A DNA stretch of 64,000 nucleotides from Microbacterium paraoxydans (GCF_020524545.1 NZ_JAIVLG010000006.1:1-64000), one strand, 5' to 3'; positions 43,191-52,429 are shown, numbered from the stretch's first letter. Numbers and translations: made by a program. Notes: generated by a model not told the origin, from the sequence alone.

Positions 43191-44627
43191 ATGAACGCAG
43201 CGCAGAAGACCGACGAATACGACCTGATCGTGCTGGGCGGAGGTCCGGTGGGCGAGAACGTCGCCGATCGCGCCGTGCAGGGCGGACTCACCGCGATCAT
43301 CGTCGAGAGTGAGCTCGTCGGAGGTGAGTGCTCCTACTGGGCGTGCATGCCGTCGAAGGCGCTGCTCCGCTCGGCACAGGCGTTGCGGGCAGCGCAGCAC
43401 GTGGCGGGCGCCTCGCAGGCGGTGACCGGAAAGCTCGATGTGCGGGCGGTCTTCGAACGACGTGACTCCTTCACCAGCAACTGGTCCGATGACGGTCAGG
43501 TGAAGTGGCTCGACTCCGCCGGGGTCGATCTGGCACGCGGGCACGGTCGACTGACGGGCGAGCGGGAGGTGACCGTCACCGATGCCGACGGCACTGAGCG
43601 CGTCCTCCGTGCACGGCACGCGGTGGCGATCAGCACCGGATCAGACGCCGTCATCCCGCCCATCGACGGTCTCCGTGAGTCCGCACCCTGGACGAGTCGA
43701 GAGGCGACCAGTGCCGAGGAGCTGCCGGAGAGCCTGGCCGTGATCGGCGGAGGCGTGGTCGCGGTCGAGATGGCCACGGCATACGCGGCGCTCGGCTCGA
43801 AGGTCACCGTCATCGCCCGCAGCGGTCTGCTCGGGGGGATGGAGTCGTTCGCCGGGGAGCGCGTCGCGGCCGGCCTCAAGGAACTCGGCGTCGACGTGCG
43901 CACCGACACGGGAACGGCATCCGTGCGCCGTGGTGCAGATGGCGTGACCGTCACGCTCGACGGCGGCGAGGAGATCACCGCGACCGAGGTGCTCGCTGCG
44001 ACGGGTCGTTCGCCGCGCAGTGGAGACATCGGTCTCGATGTCGTGGGCCTGGAGCCCGGCCGTTGGATCGAGACAGACGACACCCTCCGGGTCCCCGGAT
44101 CCGCGTGGTTGTATGCGGTCGGCGACGTGAACGGGCGCGTGCTCCTCACCCACCAGGGCAAGTACCAGGCGAGGGCGGCGGGTGACGTCATCGTCGCCCG
44201 TGCCCAGGGCGACGACGTGGATGACGCCCCGTGGGGTCGTCACGTCGCGACGGCGGATCAGGCGGCGGTCCCGCAGGTCACCTTCTCGATCCCCGAGGTC
44301 GGCTCCGTCGGTCTGACCGAGGCGCAGGCGGTCGAGGACGGAATCGCCGCGAAGGCGATCGACTACGACCTGGGGTGGATCGCGGGGGCGAGCCTCTACG
44401 AAGACGGTTTCGAGGGGCAGGCGCGGCTCGTGATCGACACCGACCGCGATGTCGTGATCGGCGCGACCTTCGTCGGTCCCGAGGTGGCGGAGCTCGTGCA
44501 CGCCGCCACCGTGGCGATCGTCGGCGAGGTGCCGATCGCCCGTCTCTGGCATGCGGTGCCGTCGTACCCGACCGTCAGCGAGATCTGGTTGCGACTCCTG
44601 GAGGGCTACGGGCGCGATTCCGCTTGA
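43191..44627 (+). CDS. FAD-dependent pyridine nucleotide-disulfide oxidoreductase
   Basis: A 478-residue flavoprotein of the dihydrolipoamide dehydrogenase/mercuric reductase class. FAD motif GGGPVGENVADRA, redox pair C-x4-C in GGECSYWACMPSK, NAD(P) site VIGGGVVAVEMATAYAALG, second FAD motif LYAVGDVNGR and C-terminal HAVPSYPTVSE. CSYWAC replaces the usual C-x-N-x-G-C, so the partner substrate may differ from lipoamide. ATG 43191 was preferred to GTG 43182 because of GGAGAGG spacing. No lipoamide-complex genes are next to it. Confidence 0.9.
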   Translation: MNAAQKTDEYDLIVLGGGPVGENVADRAVQGGLTAIIVESELVGGECSYWACMPSKALLRSAQALRAAQHVAGASQAVTGKLDVRAVFERRDSFTSNWSDDGQVKWLDSAGVDLARGHGRLTGEREVTVTDADGTERVLRARHAVAISTGSDAVIPPIDGLRESAPWTSREATSAEELPESLAVIGGGVVAVEMATAYAALGSKVTVIARSGLLGGMESFAGERVAAGLKELGVDVRTDTGTASVRRGADGVTVTLDGGEEITATEVLAATGRSPRSGDIGLDVVGLEPGRWIETDDTLRVPGSAWLYAVGDVNGRVLLTHQGKYQARAAGDVIVARAQGDDVDDAPWGRHVATADQAAVPQVTFSIPEVGSVGLTEAQAVEDGIAAKAIDYDLGWIAGASLYEDGFEGQARLVIDTDRDVVIGATFVGPEVAELVHAATVAIVGEVPIARLWHAVPSYPTVSEIWLRLLEGYGRDSA

Positions 44628-44774
44628 ACCCGACGGTCGCGCCCGCAATCCGTTTTCGCGGGCAGGCCGAACAGATGCGGGATTGTTTCTCACATTGACG
44701 GCCCGCGCGCAACCCTCGAGCCCGATGTCCCCACCGTCTTATACGCTCGAACCCACATCCGAGGAGGCAGGACC

Positions 44775-45077
44775 ATGAAGGCTGTACTCGCAGGAACCGT
44801 CATCGCCGAGGCCGACGAGAGCGATCTCGCCCGCATCGAAGGGAACTGGTACTTCCCGCCCGCATCCATCACACCCGGAGTCCTCGTCGAGAGCCCCACG
44901 CCCTACACCTGTCCCTGGAAGGGCGCGGCTCAGTACTACTCCGTGCAGACCGACGGCGAGCTCCACACCGACTACGCCTGGTCGTATCCGAATCCGTATC
45001 CGTCGGCCTTCGATCGCGTCGGCAAAGACTTCTCCGGATTCGTGGCGTTCGATCCGCGCGTCGAGGTCGGCCCGTAG
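44775..45077 (+). CDS. DUF427 domain protein
   Basis: A 100-residue small protein with the DUF427 core: NWYFPPASITPGVLVESPTPYTCPWKG and AWSYPNPYPSAFDRVGKDFSGFVAFDP, in which CPWKG and SGFVAFDP are typical. Folds of this family are of unknown function. The ATG follows a strong GAGGAGG. A TATACG -10-like box lies about 37 nt upstream. It is transcribed toward the solute ABC operon but seems separate from it. Confidence 0.92.
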   Translation: MKAVLAGTVIAEADESDLARIEGNWYFPPASITPGVLVESPTPYTCPWKGAAQYYSVQTDGELHTDYAWSYPNPYPSAFDRVGKDFSGFVAFDPRVEVGP

Positions 45078-45136
45078 CCCTCTGAAGAGCCAAGACCCGT
45101 CCGCTCGCACATCGATCGACCGACTGGAGACCAGCC

Positions 45137-46009
45137 ATGATCGAGTTCCGCAACGTCACCAAACGCTTCCCCGGCGGTGCGCTCGCCGTCGATGACTTCA
45201 GCCTCGTGCTGCCGTCGCGCAAGACCACCGTGTTCGTCGGCTCGTCCGGCTGTGGCAAGACCACTCTGCTCCGCATGATCAACCGCATGGTCGAGCCCAC
45301 CTCCGGCGACGTCGAGATCGATGGGGAGAGCGTGCTCGAGGGCGACCCGGTGGCCCTGCGCCGGCGCATCGGCTATGTGATGCAGAACTCCGGACTCATG
45401 CCGCACTTCACCGTCATCGACAACGTGGCCACGGTGCTGCGTCTCACCGGGGTGAAGCGAGCTGCGGCCCACGAGCGGGCGCGCGACCTGCTCGACACGG
45501 TCGGCCTCGACCAGGCGCTCGCCGACCGCTACCCGAGCCAGCTCTCCGGCGGCCAGCAGCAGCGTGTGGGCGTCGCCCGCGGACTCGCCGCCGACCCGAA
45601 CATCCTGCTCATGGACGAGCCCTTCGGAGCGGTCGACCCCATCGTGCGGGCCGACCTGCAGCAGGAGACCCTGCGGTTGCAGCACGAGCTCGACAAGACC
45701 GTCGTCTTCGTCACGCACGACATCGACGAGGCGTTCCTGCTCGGCGACCAGGTCGTGATCCTCGACAAAGGTGCGCGCATCGTGCAGGTCGGCAGCCCGA
45801 GCGAGATCATCGAGAACCCGGCGGACGACTTCGTCTCGGCGTTCATCGGCGCCGATCGCGGCCGTCGCGCCCTGCACCTCAAGCAGACCCCGCGGGGCAC
45901 CGTGGTGGTCGACTCGGAGGGGCGCACGCAGGGCTCGATCGTCGACGTGCCCGATGCTGTCAGCGACGCACTCCTGAGCGAGGAGAGCGTGACGAAGGGC
46001 GCTCCGTGA
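45137..46009 (+). CDS. opuCA: Compatible-solute ABC transporter ATPase (OpuCA/ProV-type)
   Basis: A 290-residue ATPase of the glycine betaine/choline/proline-type importer. Walker A GSSGCGKTT (residues 36-44), Q-loop in VMQNSGLMPH, signature QLSGGQQQRVGVA, Walker B ILLMDEPFGAVD, then TxxDxxEA-like FVTHDIDEAFLLGDQ. It is shorter than ProV and has no visible CBS pair, so ionic-strength sensing through CBS is unlikely. It overlaps the first permease by GTGA. The substrate specificity is set by the binding protein. Confidence 0.92.
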   Translation: MIEFRNVTKRFPGGALAVDDFSLVLPSRKTTVFVGSSGCGKTTLLRMINRMVEPTSGDVEIDGESVLEGDPVALRRRIGYVMQNSGLMPHFTVIDNVATVLRLTGVKRAAAHERARDLLDTVGLDQALADRYPSQLSGGQQQRVGVARGLAADPNILLMDEPFGAVDPIVRADLQQETLRLQHELDKTVVFVTHDIDEAFLLGDQVVILDKGARIVQVGSPSEIIENPADDFVSAFIGADRGRRALHLKQTPRGTVVVDSEGRTQGSIVDVPDAVSDALLSEESVTKGAP

Positions 46010-46689
46010 ACTGGATCGCTGACAACGTCGGCCTCATCCTCGAGCTGACCGCCATCCACCTGCAGCAGAGTGCGATCGCGATCGTGCTCGGCTTCGTGCT
46101 GTCGGTTCCGCTCGGGTGGGTCGCCTGGCGCTACCAGCTGGTCAAGGGGCCGGTCATCGTCCTCACCGGCCTGCTCTACACGATTCCGTCGCTCGCACTC
46201 CTCATCCTCCTGCCGTCTGTCGCGGGGTATCCGGCCCGGAGCCCGATCAACCTCATCGTCGGTCTCACCATCTATGCGGTCGCGATCCTGGTGCGTGCGG
46301 TCTCGGATGGTCTCGACTCGGTCGATCCCGCCATCCGGCAGTCGGCCACCGCGATGGGCTACGGCGGGTTCCGCCGGTTCTGGACCGTCGACTTCCCGCT
46401 CGCCGGACCCGTGGTGCTCGCCGGGCTGCGTGTGGCGGCCGTCAGCACGATCTCCCTCGCCACGGTCGGCATCCTGGTGGGCGTGACGAATCTCGGCTAC
46501 CTGTTCGAGAACGGCCTGCAGCGCCGTATCCTCGCCGAGGTGTTCGCCGGCGTCATCGCGGTCGTGGTGATCGCCCTGGTCATCGATCTGCTGCTCCTGC
46601 TCCTCGGCCGCGCACTGATGCCGTGGACGCGCGCCGCCAAGACGCCGTCGGCCGCACGACAGGCAGCCACACTGAGGACCGCCGCATGA
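46006..46689 (+). CDS. opuCB: Compatible-solute ABC transporter permease
   Basis: A 227-residue permease with five to six helices. The EAA-like loop appears in DSVDPAIRQSATAMGYGGFRRFWTVDFPLAGPVVLAG, followed by the G-x3-G packing motif AVSTISLATVGILVGVTNLGYLFENGL. Start and stop overlap the neighbours (GTGA, ATGA). With its sister permease it would form the membrane channel. Confidence 0.92.
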   Translation: MNWIADNVGLILELTAIHLQQSAIAIVLGFVLSVPLGWVAWRYQLVKGPVIVLTGLLYTIPSLALLILLPSVAGYPARSPINLIVGLTIYAVAILVRAVSDGLDSVDPAIRQSATAMGYGGFRRFWTVDFPLAGPVVLAGLRVAAVSTISLATVGILVGVTNLGYLFENGLQRRILAEVFAGVIAVVVIALVIDLLLLLLGRALMPWTRAAKTPSAARQAATLRTAA

Positions 46690-47411
46690 ACGTGTTCACC
46701 GACGCCATCGCCTGGCTCTTCTCCCCCGACCGGTGGGAGGGGCCGTATTCGTTGCCGATCCTGTTCGGCCAGCACATGTACTACACGCTGATCTCGGTGC
46801 TGATCGCCGCCATCATCGCGGTGCCGATCGGATGGCTCATCGGCCACACCGGCCGCGGCCGCGAGATCGCCGTCGCCGTCTCCGGCGCGGCCCGCGCGAT
46901 CCCGTCCTTCGGACTCCTCGTGCTGCTCGTGCTGCTGCTCGGCGTGCTCCGCATCCCCGAAGCCGCGATCATCACGTTCGTCCTGCTGGCCATTCCCTCG
47001 CTCCTCGCGGGCGCCTACACCGGGCTCGAGGCCATCGACCGCCGTGTGCTCGACTCGGCGCGCGCGATGGGGATGACCGAGTGGCAGGTGTTCTGGAAGG
47101 TCGAGGTGCCCCTCGGGCTGCCCCTCCTGGTCGGCGGCATCCGCGCGGCTCTCCTGCAGGTGATCGCGACGGTCACGATCGCCGCCTACGTGAACCTCGG
47201 TGGTCTCGGCTGGCCGATCATCCAGGGCATCCCGCTGCGCAAGTTCGACCAGGTGCTCGGCGGTGCGATCCTCGTCGCCCTCCTGGCGCTGGCGGTCGAC
47301 CTGATCTTCGCCCTCCTCCAGCACGCCGCCGTCCCCGCCGGGGTGCGAGCGCCGACCACGACCCGTCGGTCGCGTGCCGCCGCCGCCTCGCCCGCTCCGG
47401 CCACCGCCTGA
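46686..47411 (+). CDS. opuCD: Compatible-solute ABC transporter permease
   Basis: A 241-residue permease with about six helices. The EAA loop is DRRVLDSARAMGMTEWQVFWKVEVPLGLPLLVGGIRAALL, and VNLGGLGWPIIQGI follows. It starts at ATG 46686 overlapping the first permease. The C-terminus is Arg/Thr-rich. In this gene order (ATPase, permease, permease, binding protein) the operon matches the OpuC/OsmU layout. Confidence 0.92.
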   Translation: MNVFTDAIAWLFSPDRWEGPYSLPILFGQHMYYTLISVLIAAIIAVPIGWLIGHTGRGREIAVAVSGAARAIPSFGLLVLLVLLLGVLRIPEAAIITFVLLAIPSLLAGAYTGLEAIDRRVLDSARAMGMTEWQVFWKVEVPLGLPLLVGGIRAALLQVIATVTIAAYVNLGGLGWPIIQGIPLRKFDQVLGGAILVALLALAVDLIFALLQHAAVPAGVRAPTTTRRSRAAAASPAPATA

Positions 47412-47476
47412 CACGTCCACAGCCCCTCACCGTCCTACAGCACCCATCCCGTTGTCCCAGAGAAGAGGAACTCCCC

Positions 47477-48391
47477 ATGTTCACAGCACGTAAGTCACGA
47501 CTCGCCCTCGCCGGTGGCGCCGCGCTCGCCGCGGTGCTCGTCCTCGGCGGCTGCGCCAGCAGCAACCCGCTCGACGCTCCGACCGATGACGCGGGCTCCG
47601 GCGGCGACACGATCGTCATCGGCTCGCAGGCGTACTACTCGAACGAGATCATCGCCGAGATCTACGCACAGGCGCTCGAAGCCGCAGACTTCGACGTCAA
47701 GCGCGAGTTCAACATCGGACAGCGCGACGCCTACATGCCCGACGTCGAGTCCGGCGCGATCGACGTGTTCCCCGAGTACACGGGCAACCTGCTCGAGTAC
47801 CTCGACGACAGCGCGACCGCCACCAGCCCGGAAGACGTCTACGCCGCGCTGCAGGACGCGCTGCCCGACAGCCTGACCGCTCTCGACTACGCCGAGGCCT
47901 CGGACCAGGACACCTACACGGTGCTCAAGAGCTTCGCCGAGGAGAACGGCCTCACCTCGATCGGCGACCTCTCGAAGGTGACGACCCCGGTCACGATCGG
48001 TGCGGCACCGGAGTTCGAGCAGCGCCCGTACGGTCCCGCGGCCGCCAAGGAGGTCTACGGCGTCGACCTCGCGTTCTCGGCCACCGGCCCGACCACGCTG
48101 GAGTCGCTGCTCGCCGGCGAGATCCAGGTCGCTGACATCTACTCGGCCGACCCCGCGTTCCAGACCGAGGACATCGTCGCGCTCGAAGACCCGGAGAACA
48201 TCATCCTGGCCTCGAACGTCGTGCCGATCGTCTCGAGCGATGTCGCGGACGAGGTCGCCGACGTGATCAACGCCATCAGCGCCAAGCTCACCGCCGAGGA
48301 GCTGGTCGGTCTGAACGTGCAGAGCACGGTCGACCAGAAGTCGGCGAGCGACATCGCCGAGGCCTGGCTGACCGACAACGACCTCATCTGA
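47477..48391 (+). CDS. opuCC: Compatible-solute ABC transporter binding lipoprotein
   Basis: A 304-residue lipoprotein, lipobox LVLGGC (Cys near residue 26). The mature domain matches the QAC/OsmF binding-protein family: IVIGSQAYYSNEIIAEIYAQAL at its start and ESGAIDVFPEYTGNLLEYL. Aromatic Tyr residues in these segments cage the cationic solute in the family. Ligand may be glycine betaine, choline or a related cation. It ends the operon before a strong terminator (48404-48435). Confidence 0.92.
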   Translation: MFTARKSRLALAGGAALAAVLVLGGCASSNPLDAPTDDAGSGGDTIVIGSQAYYSNEIIAEIYAQALEAADFDVKREFNIGQRDAYMPDVESGAIDVFPEYTGNLLEYLDDSATATSPEDVYAALQDALPDSLTALDYAEASDQDTYTVLKSFAEENGLTSIGDLSKVTTPVTIGAAPEFEQRPYGPAAAKEVYGVDLAFSATGPTTLESLLAGEIQVADIYSADPAFQTEDIVALEDPENIILASNVVPIVSSDVADEVADVINAISAKLTAEELVGLNVQSTVDQKSASDIAEAWLTDNDLI

Positions 48392-48403
48392 GTCGGATCA
48401 CAG

Positions 48404-48435
48404 AAGCGCCCGGACCCTCAGGGGTCCGGGCGCTT
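48404..48435. terminator. Strong terminator after the solute ABC operon
   Basis: AAGCGCCCGGACCC (48404-48417) pairs perfectly with GGGTCCGGGCGCTT (48422-48435) around a 4-nt loop. It is short-looped and GC-rich with TT at the end. Convergent genes lie on both sides, so it may serve both. Confidence 0.85.
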
Positions 48436-48451
48436 CGTCGTTGCACGAGAG

Positions 48452-49672
48452 TCAGATGCGGGCGTCCTGTTTCGGTACCAGCACCTGCTTGATGATGATG
48501 AGGATGGAAGCGGTGACCGGCACGGCCACGAGCGCCCCGAGGAGGCCGAGCAGCGTGCCGCCGGCGAGGGCGCCGATCACCACCAAAGACCCCGGGACCG
48601 CGACCGCGCGGTTCATCACCCGCGGCGTCAGCACGTAGGCCTCGATCTGCATGTAGATGAGGTAGATCGCCGCGAAGATCAGCGCCGAGACCGGGTTGGT
48701 GAAGAGCGCGAGCCCGGTGCCGATGATCCAGAACAGCACCGAGCCGACCAGCGGGATCAGGGTGACGCAGAAGGCGATCGCGGCCATCAGCGGGGGGAAC
48801 GGCAGACCCAGGATGGAGTAGAGAGTCAGGGCGAGGATCGCGTTGCAGAAGGCGAGAACCACCATCCCCATCACGTATCCACCCACCGAGTCGGTGATCT
48901 GCTCGGTGATGTCGCTCGCACGAGCGCGGTCGCGGGCCGGGGCGAGACGCAGCAGGCCCTGCTTCATGCCGGGAAGGGTCGCGAGGAAGTAGAGCGTGAG
49001 CACGAGCACGACGATGGCGCCCGAGATGCCGGTCGCGATCGACGCTCCGACGGCGAGAGCACCGCCGCCGATCGTCGCCAGGTTGCCGAAGTCGGTCAGG
49101 AACTTCTGGACCTCGGCCACGAGGTCTTGGAACTGATCACCGAACTGCGCGTCGAGTGTGGCGTAGAGGTCGCTGGTGGTGAAGTCCTGGATCATCCCGG
49201 GGACGGAGCGCACGAAACCGGCGATCTGCTCGATGACGATCGGGATGACCATCCACAGGACGAGGGCGAACACCGCGATGAGCGCGAGGATCGTGATCAC
49301 CACCGCGATCGCCCGCGACAGGCCGCGGCGTTCGAGGAAGCGCACGGCGGGGTCGAGGCCGAGTGCGCCGAACAGGGCGAGCGCGATGTAGATGAGCACG
49401 GTGGACAGGCTCGTGAGGGCGAGGCCGATCACCAGCGCGCCGAGTCCGCCGAGAGTCAGGAGGAAGCCGAACACGAACGGGCGGTCGATGCGCGTCCAGA
49501 ACGAGCGGCTCGGCGTCATCGGCTCGATGACCACCGGGCGCGGTGCGGCGGTCGTGGCAGGGGCCGCCGAGGGAGAGTCGGCGCTCGGTTCCGAGGTGTC
49601 CGTGCGTGAGGCTCTCCGGGCGGGCGCGATGTCATCGAGGGGAGCGGACTCGGGCGACTCTTCGTTGCTCAT
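48452..49672 (-). CDS. AI-2E-family transporter
   Basis: A 406-residue membrane protein of the AI-2E (YdiK/PerM) family. After an N-terminal disordered, Pro/Ser-rich tail of about 60 residues come eight helices. Family features are visible in GLDPAVRFLERRGLSRAIAV and in the late conserved run MQIEAYVLTPRVMNRAVAVPG. Members export AI-2, or Na+/H+ in the case of a few halotolerant relatives. Starts with ATG 49672, TATCGT 6 nt upstream (49679-49684), leaderless. Confidence 0.9.
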   Translation of the reverse strand: MSNEESPESAPLDDIAPARRASRTDTSEPSADSPSAAPATTAAPRPVVIEPMTPSRSFWTRIDRPFVFGFLLTLGGLGALVIGLALTSLSTVLIYIALALFGALGLDPAVRFLERRGLSRAIAVVITILALIAVFALVLWMVIPIVIEQIAGFVRSVPGMIQDFTTSDLYATLDAQFGDQFQDLVAEVQKFLTDFGNLATIGGGALAVGASIATGISGAIVVLVLTLYFLATLPGMKQGLLRLAPARDRARASDITEQITDSVGGYVMGMVVLAFCNAILALTLYSILGLPFPPLMAAIAFCVTLIPLVGSVLFWIIGTGLALFTNPVSALIFAAIYLIYMQIEAYVLTPRVMNRAVAVPGSLVVIGALAGGTLLGLLGALVAVPVTASILIIIKQVLVPKQDARI

Positions 49673-49678
49673 GTGCTC

Positions 49679-49728
49679 ACGATAGCGGTGCCGCGGCTCC
49701 GAATCCCGGCGTTCGACGGCTCTAGAGT
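49679..49728. promoter_or_regulatory. Divergent leaderless promoters (AI-2E transporter and chorismate mutase)
   Basis: The minus-strand TATCGT (49679-49684) lies 6 nt before ATG 49672. The plus-strand TAGAGT (49723-49728) lies 6 nt before ATG 49735. Both starts lack a Shine-Dalgarno. Confidence 0.6.
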
Positions 49729-49734
49729 AGGGGC

Positions 49735-50034
49735 ATGACCGCCGCCGAGGACCCGAAGGCCGAACTGCTCCGACTTCGCGCCACCATCGACAACATCGAC
49801 GCCGCACTCATCTTCATGCTGGCCGAACGCTTCCGCGCGACCCAGCAGGTCGGACATCTGAAGGCGGAGCACGAGATGCCTGCGTCCGACCCTCACCGGG
49901 AGGAGCAGCAGGTCGCCCGCCTGCGTGCTCTCGCGGAGGAAGCGCATCTCGATCCCGAGTTCGCGGAGAAGTGGTTCAACTTCGTGGTGGCGGAGGTGAT
50001 CCGTCACCACACCGAAGCGGCGGAGAGCCGCTGA
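49735..50034 (+). CDS. Chorismate mutase (AroQ type)
   Basis: A 99-residue all-helical AroQ-fold enzyme that turns chorismate into prephenate for Phe/Tyr. LRLRATIDNIDAALIFMLAERFRATQQVGHLKAEHEMPASDPHREEQQVARL carries the family's Arg (near 14), Lys (near 43) and Glu/Gln positions. A longer N-terminus is not present and there is no signal peptide, so it is the cytoplasmic type. Not linked to other aro genes here. Confidence 0.92.
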   Translation: MTAAEDPKAELLRLRATIDNIDAALIFMLAERFRATQQVGHLKAEHEMPASDPHREEQQVARLRALAEEAHLDPEFAEKWFNFVVAEVIRHHTEAAESR

Positions 50035-50107
50035 GAGAGGTGCCGGACGGGCGACGGTGTGTGCAGCACTCGCCCGTCCGGAGCTTTTGTGGGATTCATC
50101 GACCAAC

Positions 50108-50128
50108 TAAGTTCAATGAATAAACTTA
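50108..50128. promoter_or_regulatory. AT-rich inverted repeat upstream of ROK repressor
   Basis: TAAGTT (50108-50113) and AACTTA (50123-50128) are inverted with a 9-bp spacer, in an AT-rich island 70 bp before the start. ROK repressors often bind sites of the form TTA-N-TAA with this spacing. It may be the autoregulatory site. Confidence 0.5.
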
Positions 50129-50197
50129 CGGAGAGACTACGGATCACGCCACGATCTGTCAACCGCTCGCCGCGGGCGAGCTCCGGAACGGACGCAC

Positions 50198-51364
50198 ATG
50201 CTCAGCACGGATGAGGGCCTCGACACCCAGGCGTCGGTGCGGCGCGCGAACCTCCGACGTGCGCTCCAGCTGGTGTTTCGCAACCCGGGCACCCAGACGC
50301 GCGCGGGCATCGCGAGAGCGACGGGTCTGACCGCAGCCACCGCGTCGTCCCTCGTCGCAGAGCTCATCGAGAACCGACTGATCGTCGAAGGTGAGCAGGC
50401 CGCGAGCACGGGGGGCAAGCGGGCGACCACGCTGAGCGTCGACGCGAGTCACCACGTGATCCTCGTCCTGGTGATCCAACCCCTGCACGCGCACGTCGCC
50501 CTCGTGGCGCTCGACGGCACCGAGGTCGACGTCCGTCGCGCGGACTACACCCCCGAGACCCGTGACCGCGCACTCGACGACGCCGTGGCCGCGGTGGCTG
50601 CCGAGTTCGGTCCGCGGGTGCTCGCTGCGGGGGTCCAGCTCCCCGGCACGACGGACGGGCGCTCGGTGCTCGAGAGCGTGCAGCTGAAGTGGGAAGACGT
50701 GCCACTCGCCGAGAGGTTCGAGCGCGTGCTGGGCGCGCCCGTGCTGCTCGTCAACGACGTGGATGCCGAGGCCATCGCCGAAGCCGGAATGGAGGAGTCG
50801 CCGTCCGGGTACCGGCTCTTCCTCCACCTCGGTGGGGGCGTGGGCGCTGCGGTCACCCTGAACGGCGAACTCGCGCCCGGTCCGCGCGATCGTGCCGGTG
50901 AGATCGGGCATGTGCAGGTCGTCTTCGGCGAGTCGGCGCGTGCGTGCCGGTGCGGACGGCGCGGCTGCCTCGAGTCCGCGGCAGCCCTGGGCGCCATGAT
51001 CGGGGACGAGTTCACCGATGCGATGGACGCGTCCGAGATCCGTGCTCTCGCAGCCCGCGCGGACGAACGTCACCTCGACGAGGGGGCCCGCGCGCTCGCG
51101 AGGGCCGTCAAGCTCATCAGCGCCCTGCTCGACCCGACCGAGGTCGTGATCGGTGGCCCGGCGACCGAGCTCGGGCCGCGCTTCCTCGACCGGGTCCGCC
51201 GTGAGACGGAGTACCCCTCCCGCGGTACGGCGCAGGTCCCGGTCCGCTACGCGGATCCTCGGGTGTCGCTCGCGGCCGGCGCCGCTCAGGCCGCGCTCAC
51301 GTCGGTGCTTGGCGTGCGCTGGAACCCCGAGCAGCTGCGCGCCGCCTCCGCGTCGAGCCGCTGA
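50198..51364 (+). CDS. ROK-family transcriptional repressor
   Basis: A 388-residue regulator with an N-terminal winged helix-turn-helix (residues about 14-65; AGIARATGLTAATASSLVAELIE, then STGGKR) and a ROK sugar-binding domain. It keeps the zinc motif C-x-CG-x2-GC (CRCGRRGCLE) and EIGHVQV. The kinase-type phosphate motif is poor (GDG/GTT absent), so it is probably a repressor only. It is divergent in function from the sugar ABC genes that follow convergently. It likely regulates them, with sugar or sugar phosphate as effector. Confidence 0.9.
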   Translation: MLSTDEGLDTQASVRRANLRRALQLVFRNPGTQTRAGIARATGLTAATASSLVAELIENRLIVEGEQAASTGGKRATTLSVDASHHVILVLVIQPLHAHVALVALDGTEVDVRRADYTPETRDRALDDAVAAVAAEFGPRVLAAGVQLPGTTDGRSVLESVQLKWEDVPLAERFERVLGAPVLLVNDVDAEAIAEAGMEESPSGYRLFLHLGGGVGAAVTLNGELAPGPRDRAGEIGHVQVVFGESARACRCGRRGCLESAAALGAMIGDEFTDAMDASEIRALAARADERHLDEGARALARAVKLISALLDPTEVVIGGPATELGPRFLDRVRRETEYPSRGTAQVPVRYADPRVSLAAGAAQAALTSVLGVRWNPEQLRAASASSR

Positions 51365-51399
51365 ACGCCCCGCGGCGTCAGCCCGCCGCGCGGAATGAA

Positions 51400-51460
51400 G
51401 GAGTTCTCACGGAGTGAAGGAGTGCATGTGGATTCCGCTCCTTCACTCCGTGAGAACTCC
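51400..51460. repeat. 23-bp perfect hairpin between ROK and sugar permease ends
   Basis: The stem 51400-51422 (begins GGAGTTCTCACGG) pairs exactly with 51438-51460, loop of 15 nt. It lies between two convergent stops. It is AT-richer than its setting with no T-tract. Either a bidirectional terminator or an interspersed palindromic repeat. Confidence 0.85.
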
Positions 51461-51506
51461 GTCAGTCCAGGAGGACCCTTCCGCCGCGGCGACCTCGCCG
51501 GGGCTC

Positions 51507-52427
51507 CTACTTCACACTGCCGGCGGTCAGGCCGCCGACGAGGCGCTTCTCGATGAGCATGAACAGGATGACCACGGGCAGGATCGCGACGATCGAGACG
51601 CCGAACACGTACTGCCAGCTGGTCTCGTACTGCCCGACGAATTTGGTGAGGGCGACCGACAGCGGCTGATTCTTGTCGGTCGAGAGGATCACGAGCGAGG
51701 CGGCGAACTCGTTCCAGCAGGCGACGAACGTGAACACGATCGCCGTGACGATGCCCGGCCACACGAGCGGCAGGTTGATCTTGAAGAGCACGGTGAAGCG
51801 TCCGGCGCCGTCGATCTGGGCGGCTTCGTCGACCTCCTTGGGGATGCCCGCGAAGAAGGAGTGCATGATCCACACCGCGAACGACAGGTTGAATGCGGCG
51901 TTGATGAAGATCATCGCCGCCCAGGTGTCGCCGAGTCCGAGCACCGTGAACTGACGGAACAGGCCCGACGTCAGCACGGCGGGCTGCAGCATCTGCGTGA
52001 TGATGACCAGGAAAAGGAACACCATGCGGCCCGGGAACTTGAAGCGGGCCGTGTAGTACGCCGCGGGCAGGGCGACCAGCAGCACGAGCAGCGTTGCGAA
52101 CACGGCGATGATGATCGTCGAGATCAGGTTGTACGGCAGCGGCGTTTCAGGAGTGGACCACATCGTGATGTAGTTCTCCCAGTGCCACTCGGTCGGCAGG
52201 TAGGTCGGGTCGACGGAACGGATCTGCGGCTTGGTCTTCACGGAGCCGAAGAACATGATCAGATACGGCAGCACGAAGATCGCGAGCACGAGGAAGCCGG
52301 CGACGGTGCGGAGGACGACGCGGGGGAGCGTGACCTGGTCTTCGGTGTAGCGGCGCTTGCGACCAGGGATGCGCGGCGCGGGCGAGGACCCGGCGGTGGT
52401 GACGAGGGCAGTCTCGGTCACGGTCAT
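51507..52427 (-). CDS. Sugar ABC transporter permease (second, MalG/LacG-type)
   Basis: A 306-residue permease with about six helices, carrying the EAA loop FAGIPKEVDEAAQIDGAGRFTVLFKINLPLVWPGI typical of the CUT1 carbohydrate class. It follows the first permease by 2 bp, and ATG 52427 precedes the start of the helices. It works with the partner permease, the binding protein and an ATPase not encoded here, probably the shared MsiK-type ATPase. Confidence 0.92.
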   Translation of the reverse strand: MTVTETALVTTAGSSPAPRIPGRKRRYTEDQVTLPRVVLRTVAGFLVLAIFVLPYLIMFFGSVKTKPQIRSVDPTYLPTEWHWENYITMWSTPETPLPYNLISTIIIAVFATLLVLLVALPAAYYTARFKFPGRMVFLFLVIITQMLQPAVLTSGLFRQFTVLGLGDTWAAMIFINAAFNLSFAVWIMHSFFAGIPKEVDEAAQIDGAGRFTVLFKINLPLVWPGIVTAIVFTFVACWNEFAASLVILSTDKNQPLSVALTKFVGQYETSWQYVFGVSIVAILPVVILFMLIEKRLVGGLTAGSVK

Positions 52428-52429
52428 GA

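Noticed and set aside
51400-51460. CRISPR repeat
   Set aside because: A single hairpin without repeated units or cas genes. No CRISPR array was seen in the window.
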